Shown here in pieces: positions 57,956-64,000 of a DNA stretch of 64,000 bases (position 1 is its first letter; the number at the start of each line of letters is the position of its first letter). Made by a program: the position numbers and the translations under genes. Under the pieces are notes generated by a model. The model saw only the letters and a list, made by a program, of their open reading frames with translations. It was not told the origin of the DNA and did no database searches. The DNA comes from Poriferisodalis sp965116715 (GTDB taxonomy: Bacteria; Actinomycetota; Acidimicrobiia; Acidimicrobiales; Poriferisodalaceae), in contig OZ220724.1 in NCBI GenBank assembly GCA_965116715.1, forward strand, positions 1,426,001-1,490,000, in the 5' to 3' direction.

Positions 57956-60094
57956 GTGAGCCTCTCTGCAGCGGCACCGGGCCGGCTGGCGGCGTTCTTG
58001 CCGGGCGACCCCGACGCCGACTCGCTGCTCGACGGCTTCCTGGCCTACACCGCCGATGTGGGTCTGGAGCTGTACGAGGCGCAGGAAGACGCCGTGCTGG
58101 AGATCTTCGGCGGCAACCACGTCATCATCACCACGCCGACCGGCTCGGGCAAGTCGCTGGTCGGCCTCGCAGCGCACTTCGAGGCGGTGGCACGCGGTCG
58201 GCGCAGCTACTACACGGCGCCGGTCAAGGCGCTGGTGTCGGAGAAGTTCTTCGCGCTCTGCGACGAACTCGGCGCGGCGAACGTCGGCATGGTGACCGGC
58301 GACGGCGCCGTCAACCCCGATGCGCCGGTGGTGTGCTGCACGCAGGAGATCCTGGCCAACCTGGCGCTGCGCAACGGCGCCGACGCCCCAGTCGACAGCG
58401 TCGTCATGGACGAGTTCCACTTCTATGCCGACCGCGACCGGGGCTGGGCCTGGCAGGTGCCGCTGCTGGAGCTGACCTGCACCCAGATGATCTTGATGAG
58501 CGCCACGCTCGGCCCCACCCAGCGCTTCGCCGACGACCTGCGGCGCCGCAGCGGCCGCGAGGTCGCCACGGTGACCGGTGCGGAACGGCCCGTGCCGCTC
58601 ACCTTCACCTACCGCGAGACCACGCTGCACCAGTCGCTCGAAGAGCTGCTGGAGCTGCGCCGAGTACCCGCCTACATCGTCCACTTCACCCAGAAAGCCG
58701 CCACCGAGCGAGCCCAAGCCCTCACCAGCCTCAATGTCCTGTCGAAGGACGAAAAGGCGCAGGTGGCAGCAGAGATCGTCGACTTCCGGTTCGACTCGCC
58801 GTTCGGGCGCGACATCCAGCGATTCGTCAAGGCCGGCATCGGCGTGCACCACGCCGGGATGCTGCCCAAGTATCGGCTGCTGGTGGAGCGGCTGGCCGGG
58901 GCGGGCCTGCTGAAGCTCATCTGCGGCACCGACACGCTCGGCGTGGGCGTGAACGTGCCCATCCGCACGGTGGTGTTCACACAGCTCTGCAAGTACGACG
59001 GGCGCGACACGCGGGTGCTGTCGGTGCGCGACTTCCAGCAGATCGCCGGCCGGGCAGGGCGCCGGGAATTCGACCACGAGGGCTTCGTGTGGTGCCAAGC
59101 GCCCGAGCACGAGGTGGAGTACGCGATGGCGCTCGAGAAAGCCCGCGAGAAGTTCGGCGACGACCCGGCCAAGCTGCGCAAGGTGCGCCGCCCGTCGCCG
59201 CCCAAGCGGGGCTACGCGCCATGGAATGCCGACACGTTCGAGCGCCTGGCTTCAGGCCAGCCCGAGCTGCTGCGCTCGCAGTTCGACGTGTCGCACTCGA
59301 TGCTGATGAACGTGCTGGACCGGCCCGGCGACGGCTGCGCTGCTATGCGCCGGCTGCTCACCGACAACCACGAGACCCGTGCCGCCAACCGCACCCACAT
59401 CCGCCGCGCCATCGCCATCTACCGCTCGCTGGTCGAGACCCAGGTGGTCGAACGCCTCGACGAGCCCGACGAGCTGGACCGGCTGGTGCGCGTCAACGTC
59501 GACCTGCAGGCAGAGTTCGACCTGACCCAGCCGCTGTCGCCGTTCGCGCTCGACGCCGTCGAGTTCCTCGACCCCGACGAGCCCGCCTACCCGCTCGACG
59601 TGCTCAGCGTGCTGGAAGCCACGCTGGAGAACCCCACCGTGGTGCTCGAGCGCCAGCGCGACATGGCCCGCACCGACCTGCTGGCCGAGATGAAGGCCGA
59701 GGGCGTGGAGTACGAGGAACGCATGGAGCGGCTCGAAGAGGTCGAGTGGCCCAAGCCGCTGCGCGACTGGCTGTATGACAGCTTCAACGCGTGGTCAACC
59801 CACCACCCCTGGCTGCGCAGTGAGAACATCCGCCCCAAGTCGGTGGCGCGGGACCTGCGAGAACGGGCGATGACGTTCCGCGAGTACGTGAACCACTACG
59901 GCATCAAGGGGTCCGAAGGGGTGCTGCTGCGCTATCTCAGCGATGCCTACAAGGCCCTCGTGCGCAACGTGCCCGAGGACCGCCGCACCGACGACATCGT
60001 GGAACTGACGCGGTGGCTCGGTGAACTCGTGCGCGACACCGACAGCAGCCTCATCGACGAATGGGAACGCCTTGATCAGCTTGCGGCGAGCTAG
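57956..60094 (+). CDS. Ski2-like DEAD/DEAH helicase with DUF3516
   Basis: Protein of 712 residues from a GTG start 18 bp after the dehydrogenase stop. Helicase motifs: VIITTPTGSGKSLVGLAAH (I), YYTAPVKALVSEKF (Ia), VVMDEFHFYADRDRGW (II, DEFH), ILMSATLGPT (III), GIGVHHAGMLPKYR (IV), LICGTDTLGVGVNVPI (V) and FQQIAGRAGRREFD (VI). The C-terminal half (about 440-712) is the DUF3516 region. Such helicases are chromosomally conserved in actinobacteria; RNA or DNA substrate is not known. Confidence 0.92.
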   Translation: MSLSAAAPGRLAAFLPGDPDADSLLDGFLAYTADVGLELYEAQEDAVLEIFGGNHVIITTPTGSGKSLVGLAAHFEAVARGRRSYYTAPVKALVSEKFFALCDELGAANVGMVTGDGAVNPDAPVVCCTQEILANLALRNGADAPVDSVVMDEFHFYADRDRGWAWQVPLLELTCTQMILMSATLGPTQRFADDLRRRSGREVATVTGAERPVPLTFTYRETTLHQSLEELLELRRVPAYIVHFTQKAATERAQALTSLNVLSKDEKAQVAAEIVDFRFDSPFGRDIQRFVKAGIGVHHAGMLPKYRLLVERLAGAGLLKLICGTDTLGVGVNVPIRTVVFTQLCKYDGRDTRVLSVRDFQQIAGRAGRREFDHEGFVWCQAPEHEVEYAMALEKAREKFGDDPAKLRKVRRPSPPKRGYAPWNADTFERLASGQPELLRSQFDVSHSMLMNVLDRPGDGCAAMRRLLTDNHETRAANRTHIRRAIAIYRSLVETQVVERLDEPDELDRLVRVNVDLQAEFDLTQPLSPFALDAVEFLDPDEPAYPLDVLSVLEATLENPTVVLERQRDMARTDLLAEMKAEGVEYEERMERLEEVEWPKPLRDWLYDSFNAWSTHHPWLRSENIRPKSVARDLRERAMTFREYVNHYGIKGSEGVLLRYLSDAYKALVRNVPEDRRTDDIVELTRWLGELVRDTDSSLIDEWERLDQLAAS

Positions 60095-60097
60095 CCC

Positions 60098-60118
60098 GGC
60101 GCCCGGTAGTTGGGCGCC
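60098..60118. terminator. Intergenic hairpin between the helicase and guaB
   Basis: Perfect inverted repeat GGCGCCC, loop GGTAGTT, GGGCGCC, 4 bp after the helicase stop and just beyond the guaB stop on the other strand. It could serve both convergent genes. A second, identical 21-bp copy lies at 60135-60155 inside the guaB 3' end. Confidence 0.6.
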
Positions 60119-60124
60119 CCGTGC

Positions 60125-61639
60125 TTACTGGGTCGGCGCCCGGTAGTTGGGCGCCTCCTTGGTGATCATGATGTCGTGGGGGTGGCTCTCGCGCAGGGCG
60201 GCCGCCGTGACACGCACGAACCTGGTGCGCAGCCGCATGTCGTCGATGCTCGCGGCGCCGCAATAGCCCATGGCCTGGCGCAGCCCGCCGACGAGCTGGT
60301 GCAGCACGCCCGCCAGCGGCCCCTTGTAGGCCACCCGTCCTTCGATCCCCTCGGGCACCAGCTCTTCCACCTCTCGCCCGTCCTGGAAGTAACGGTCCTT
60401 GGAGTAGCTGCGCCCCTTCATGGCGCCCACCGAGCCCATGCCGCGGTACTCCTTGAAACGCTCACCCTGGTACAGCACCACCTCGCCGGGCGATTCGTCG
60501 GTGCCTGCCAGCAGGCTGCCCACCATCGCGCTGTGCGCGCCCGCAGCGATCGCCTTGGCAAGATCGCCCGAGAACTGCATGCCGCCGTCCGCGATCACCG
60601 GCACGCCCGCCGCCGCGGCCTCCGACGCGCAGTCGAACACCGCCGAGATCTGCGGCACGCCCACGCCGGCCACCACCCGCGTGGTGCAGATCGAGCCGGG
60701 CCCGATCCCGACCTTGATGGCGTCAGCACCAGCCTCGACCAGCGCTCGGGCCGCATCGGCCGTCGCCACGTTGCCCGCCACCACATCGGCGGGGTGATTC
60801 GCCTTGATCTTCGCCACGGTCTCGATGACATCGCGGCTGTGGCCGTGAGCCGTGTCGACCACGATGGCGTCCACATCGCGCTCGACCAGCGCCGCTGCTC
60901 GCTCCATGGTGTCCGGACCGGTGCCGACCGCCGCCGCCACCAGCAGCCTGCCCCGCTCGTCTTTCGAGGCATTCGGGAACTGGATGCGCTTCTGGATGTC
61001 CTTCACCGTGATGAGGCCCACGAGCCGGAAGCCGTCGTCGACAATCGGCAGCTTCTCGATGCGGTGCCGGGCCAGCACCACCTGGGCCTCTTCCAACGTG
61101 GTCGGGGCGCTCGCAGTCACCAGCCCTTCCGATGTCATCACCTCGTGGATCGGACGGCTCCAGTCAGTCTCGAAGCGCAGGTCGCGGTTGGTGAGAATCC
61201 CGACCAGCCGCCCCGCCGGGTCGGTAATGGGCACGCCGCTGATCTTGAAGCGGGCCATCAGGTCCTCGGCCTCAGACACCAGGTTGTCCGGGCCCAGCGT
61301 GAAGGGTTCGTTGATCATCCCCGACTCGGAGCGCTTCACCTTGTCGACCTCGGCGGCCTGGTCGGCAACCGACAGGTTGCGGTGGATCACGCCGATGCCG
61401 CCGTGGCGGGCCATCGCGATGGCCAGACGCGCCTCGGTGACGGTGTCCATGGCCGCGCTGACCAGCGGCACGGCGAGCGTGATGCCGCGTGTGAACCGCG
61501 TCGACGTGTCGACCGCATCTGGCAGAACATCGGACGCGTCCGGCACCAGCAGCACGTCGTCGAACGTCAGCCCGTCGGTGGTGAACTTGCTGTCCAGCGA
61601 GGGGAATCGCCCCACTTCAGGGGGCTTTTGGGGGGCCAT
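60125..61639 (-). CDS. guaB: Inosine-5'-monophosphate dehydrogenase
   Basis: Oxidises IMP to XMP in guanine nucleotide synthesis. The 504-residue protein has LTFDDVLLVPD near the start, two CBS domains (about 100-215; IHEVMTSEGLVTASAPTTLE between them), the NAD/IMP barrel motifs DTAHGHSRDVIE and GNVATADAARALVEAGADAI, the catalytic loop KVGIGPGSICTTRVVAGVGV with the active-site Cys (quoted as GIGPGSICTTR), and the flap YFQDGREVEELVPEG. It ends NYRAPTQ, encoded by the second copy of the hairpin sequence found in the adjacent gap. Confidence 0.96.
   Translation of the reverse strand: MAPQKPPEVGRFPSLDSKFTTDGLTFDDVLLVPDASDVLPDAVDTSTRFTRGITLAVPLVSAAMDTVTEARLAIAMARHGGIGVIHRNLSVADQAAEVDKVKRSESGMINEPFTLGPDNLVSEAEDLMARFKISGVPITDPAGRLVGILTNRDLRFETDWSRPIHEVMTSEGLVTASAPTTLEEAQVVLARHRIEKLPIVDDGFRLVGLITVKDIQKRIQFPNASKDERGRLLVAAAVGTGPDTMERAAALVERDVDAIVVDTAHGHSRDVIETVAKIKANHPADVVAGNVATADAARALVEAGADAIKVGIGPGSICTTRVVAGVGVPQISAVFDCASEAAAAGVPVIADGGMQFSGDLAKAIAAGAHSAMVGSLLAGTDESPGEVVLYQGERFKEYRGMGSVGAMKGRSYSKDRYFQDGREVEELVPEGIEGRVAYKGPLAGVLHQLVGGLRQAMGYCGAASIDDMRLRTRFVRVTAAALRESHPHDIMITKEAPNYRAPTQ
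60135..60155. repeat. Second copy of the guaB-end hairpin sequence
   Basis: GGCGCCC, loop GGTAGTT, GGGCGCC again, 37 bp from the intergenic copy and within the coding end of guaB (the codons for NYRAP). The two 21-bp copies are identical and in direct orientation, so a short tandem duplication (unit about 37 bp) may have created or restored a terminator at the gene end. Confidence 0.7.
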
Positions 61640-61725
61640 GGCGCACCCTACCGCGCGACCTCCAACGAGCCGGCGAACCCGACGGCGCTAGCTTGCCCGA
61701 AGAACGGCAGGCGAAGCAGGTTGAC

Positions 61726-62946
61726 GTGGCCGATTTCCAGCAGCACGAGTCGATCGCGACGCTGCATCGCCTCGCCGACCGTTCCGTGGAAAGCCTCGCC
61801 GGCGAGCTATTCGAGTACTCGCGCCGCCGTCCTATCGCGCTCATCATCCCCGCGCTGTACAGCGAGCTGCAAGGGCCGGCGCTGGGCAGCATCGTCGACG
61901 AGATCGCCAAGGTCGACTACATCGACGAGATCATCGTGGGCATCGACCGTGCCGACGAGGCGCAGTTCGCCGACGCCAGGCAGTTCTTCTCACGCCTGCC
62001 CCAGCGCACCCGCCTGCTGTGGAATGACGGCCCGCGGCTGCGCAAGATCGACGAGGTCCTCGCCGACCGGGTGCTGGCACCGACCGAGCCGGGCAAGGGC
62101 CGCAACGTCTGGTACTGCCTCGGCTATTTCCTGGCCTCGGGACGCTGCGAGAACGTCGCGTTGCACGATGCCGACATCCTCACCTACGACCGGGGCCTGC
62201 TGGCGCGGCTGCTCTACCCGATCCTGCATCCCACCTTCGGGTACTCGTTCTCGAAGGGCTACTACTACCGGGCCGGCGAGGGCCCGTCGGGACGGCTGAA
62301 CGGGCGGGTGGTGCGCCTGCTGGTGACACCGCTGCTGCGGGCGCTGCGGGCCACGATCGGCGAGCACGACTACCTGCGCTACTTGGAGTCGTTCCGCTAC
62401 CCGCTGGCCGGCGAATTCGCGATGAAGCTGGACATGACCCGCAGCATTCGCATCCCCAGCGACTGGGGGCTCGAGATCGGCGTGCTGTCGGAGGTGTACC
62501 GCATCTACCAGGGGCGGCGGATCTGCCAGGTCGATCTCTGCGGGCGGTACGACCACAAGCACCAGGATCTGTCGGTCGACGACGCCAACGCGGGCCTGCA
62601 CAAGATGAGCCGCGACATCGCCAAGGCCATCTACCGCAAGCTCGCCATCGACGGCACCACGCTGGGAACCGAGATATTCCGCACCGTCAAGGCCGTCTAC
62701 TACCGCAACGCGCTCGACCTCGTCAGCCACTACCGCAACGACGCCACCTTCAACGGCTTCGACTTCGACCTCCATGCCGAGGAGACCGCCGTGGAGCTGT
62801 TCGCCTCGGCGATCATGGAAGCCGGCGACGAGTTCCTCAACGACCCGATGGGCACGCCGTTCATCCCCAACTGGTCACGCGTGCAGAGCGCCATACCCGA
62901 CGTGCTCGGCCAGCTCTACGACGCCGTCGAACTCGACAACGCCTGA
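61726..62946 (+). CDS. Glucosyl-3-phosphoglycerate synthase-like glycosyltransferase
   Basis: GT-A-fold glycosyltransferase of about 406 residues from GTG 61726; a TTG at 61693 would add 11 residues. ALIIPALYSELQGPALGSIV, IIVGIDRADEAQF, and NVALHDADILTYDRGLLARL with its DxD motif (DAD) match GpgS/GT81-type enzymes that make glucosyl-3-phosphoglycerate, the precursor of the solute glucosylglycerate. The WGLEIGVLSEVYRI and CGRYDHKHQDLS segments are also typical. The neighbouring convergent GH13 gene supports a glucosylglycerate theme. Confidence 0.78.
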   Translation: MADFQQHESIATLHRLADRSVESLAGELFEYSRRRPIALIIPALYSELQGPALGSIVDEIAKVDYIDEIIVGIDRADEAQFADARQFFSRLPQRTRLLWNDGPRLRKIDEVLADRVLAPTEPGKGRNVWYCLGYFLASGRCENVALHDADILTYDRGLLARLLYPILHPTFGYSFSKGYYYRAGEGPSGRLNGRVVRLLVTPLLRALRATIGEHDYLRYLESFRYPLAGEFAMKLDMTRSIRIPSDWGLEIGVLSEVYRIYQGRRICQVDLCGRYDHKHQDLSVDDANAGLHKMSRDIAKAIYRKLAIDGTTLGTEIFRTVKAVYYRNALDLVSHYRNDATFNGFDFDLHAEETAVELFASAIMEAGDEFLNDPMGTPFIPNWSRVQSAIPDVLGQLYDAVELDNA

Positions 62947-62965
62947 TCCAAGCTGGCGACAGCGC

Positions 62966-64000
62966 CTAGGCGGGTTGGCCGGCTCGCCTGTGTGCCTGTG
63001 CGGGCTCGCGGCGTTCGGCCTCCCCGCAGAGCCACATCGTCTGGCCGGCTGCCAGGTCGACGCGCTCGGACGGGCCGAGCAGTGCGCCGCTCAGCAGATC
63101 CACGCAGCCGATCTCGGCGAACCGCGTGGCTGCGCTGTCTTGCGGGCAGAGCGACGACAGCACCTCGAGATCGACGGTGAGATGGGCATGGCCGACGTTG
63201 GTCACCGACACCACCGTCTGGCCCCAGCCAGCACTGCCGCGCATCACCCCCAGTGCCTGCGGCCCCAGATCCAGCGACACCTGCGGGCTGTCGGGGTGGA
63301 ATGCGGGCTGCGCACCACGAATGAGCATGCGGTGCACCAGCTCCACCAGGGTCCTGCGCCGGATCCCGTCCTGCGCGCCGAGCAAGTCCACCGCCTCGTC
63401 CAGGGTCACCTTGCGCCGGTTGATGGTGCGCTTGTTCTGCTCGACCGGCGGCAGGCCGTGCTCGGTGACGATGCGCGGCGGCTCGCTGATCGGCGTCCAG
63501 TAGCTGGGGGTGCCCAGCAGTGCATGCACGTACAGCGCGGGAATGCCGGCGAGGCTCAGCATGATCGTGTGCGCAGCCAGGAACTGCGCCACACCCAGCG
63601 GGTCGCCGTCGCCGGCGAAGAGGTCCCACAGCGAGACGTTCAGCTCGTACGCCTTGGGGCCTCCGGGCGTGTCGAACTCCGAGTGGGTGCCGCCGGCGCC
63701 GTGTGCTGCAGCGATGAGCCGGTTGATCTCGGCCGCGCTCAGCAGCCCCTCGACCGGCCGCAGCCCGATGCCGTCGTGACTGGCGATGAAGTTGAAGAAC
63801 GACGTTCCCGCAGGCGGCGTCTCGAGCTGCGCGAGCCACTGCTGCATCGCCACCGACGAGCCCGACAGCATCGTGTGAGCGACCAGCGGCGGCAGGCTGA
63901 AGTTGTAGACGAGGTGGGCCTCGTCGCCGTCGCCCCAATAGGCCACGTTCTGGTCATGGGGCACGTTGGTCTCGGTGATGATGACCGCATCGGGACAGCG
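62966..64000 (-). CDS. GH13 sucrose/glucosylglycerate phosphorylase-like enzyme, C-terminal part (runs off window)
   Basis: About 345 residues of the C-terminal part are seen; the gene continues beyond base 64000. VIITETNVPHDQNVAYWGDG, FNFIASHDGIGLRPVEGLLS and YVHALLGTPSYWTP are the family features of GH13 subfamily 18 (sucrose phosphorylase, glucosylglycerate phosphorylase); ETN holds the acid Glu and SHDGIG the transition-state His/Asp. The C-terminal beta domain ends in AGQTMWLCGEAERREPAQ. Next to a GpgS-like gene, glucosylglycerate is the likelier substrate (inference). Confidence 0.85.
   Translation of the reverse strand, partial: RCPDAVIITETNVPHDQNVAYWGDGDEAHLVYNFSLPPLVAHTMLSGSSVAMQQWLAQLETPPAGTSFFNFIASHDGIGLRPVEGLLSAAEINRLIAAAHGAGGTHSEFDTPGGPKAYELNVSLWDLFAGDGDPLGVAQFLAAHTIMLSLAGIPALYVHALLGTPSYWTPISEPPRIVTEHGLPPVEQNKRTINRRKVTLDEAVDLLGAQDGIRRRTLVELVHRMLIRGAQPAFHPDSPQVSLDLGPQALGVMRGSAGWGQTVVSVTNVGHAHLTVDLEVLSSLCPQDSAATRFAEIGCVDLLSGALLGPSERVDLAAGQTMWLCGEAERREPAQAHRRAGQPA

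Noticed and set aside
57563..59110. 515-residue minus-strand open frame over the DUF3516 helicase gene
   Set aside because: Overlaps two well-supported plus-strand genes and has the composition of a shadow frame.
60110..62299. 729-residue open frame antisense to guaB and running into the GpgS-like gene
   Set aside because: guaB on the minus strand has full family motifs; this frame is His/Arg-rich shadow sequence.

Overview
The window is high-GC DNA, almost certainly from an actinomycete-type bacterium. It encodes the mycothiol ligase MshC, CMRxxGVD-repeat lipoproteins, many acyl-CoA enzymes, a cytochrome P450 and glucosylglycerate-type carbohydrate genes. The mix suggests a non-streptomycete, perhaps Acidimicrobiia-like lineage; that placement is an inference. 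No rRNA, convincing tRNA, prophage or CRISPR array was seen.

Layout: 1-4.2 kb holds a thiD fragment, an AcoX/NAD-kinase-like protein, a 1-Cys peroxiredoxin, pncB and a DUF2784 membrane protein. At 4.2-10.9 kb an IS5-type element abuts a cobalamin riboswitch that leads a B12 uptake/adenosylation operon (btuF-btuC-btuD-cobO), convergent with cobQ. 10.9-12.9 kb carries an aminotransferase and an enoyl-CoA hydratase. 13-26.2 kb is an accessory, defence-like island: MazEF, an acyl-CoA dehydrogenase, IS982, a VapBC-like pair, a large superfamily-1 helicase with a C-terminal restriction-type nuclease domain broken by three insertion sequences of three families, a P1 peptidase, and a Xre/RES toxin-antitoxin pair. 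26.3-31.4 kb is a four-gene lipoprotein/adaptor/MacB-type export operon whose adaptor has 78-bp tandem repeats. 31.4-38.1 kb holds SPFH/NfeD, mutM, enoyl-CoA hydratase, a RecB-like nuclease, a ParA ATPase and mshC. 38.1-41.1 kb has two tandem ChaN/Tiki-like paralogues followed by a tyrosine-phosphatase-like gene. 41.1-44.4 kb is a nest of three insertion sequences. 44.4-52 kb has NUDIX and HAD genes, a cobalt-type nitrile hydratase (beta, alpha, accessory), and a UGSC-family gene with an in-frame TGA (predicted selenoprotein) next to an uncharacterised partner, a MaoC dehydratase and an acyl-CoA dehydrogenase. 52-64 kb has a one-protein two-component regulator (GAF-PAS-kinase-receiver-winged helix), a fourth IS site, P450, a D-2-hydroxyacid dehydrogenase, a DUF3516 helicase, guaB, a glucosyl-3-phosphoglycerate synthase-like transferase and a GH13 sucrose phosphorylase-like enzyme that runs off the end.

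Nine insertion-sequence copies of five types make up about 10.1 kb (16 percent). Boundaries, inverted repeats and target duplications are all readable, and four of the five types use CTAG-containing (once CTAT) targets. Excising the three elements from the helicase gene, each with one target-site copy, restores a single uninterrupted frame of 1130 residues. The strongest leads are the UGSC selenoprotein locus, the triply interrupted helicase-nuclease, and the CTAG-directed insertion pattern, including one insertion at the 5' edge of the B12 riboswitch.
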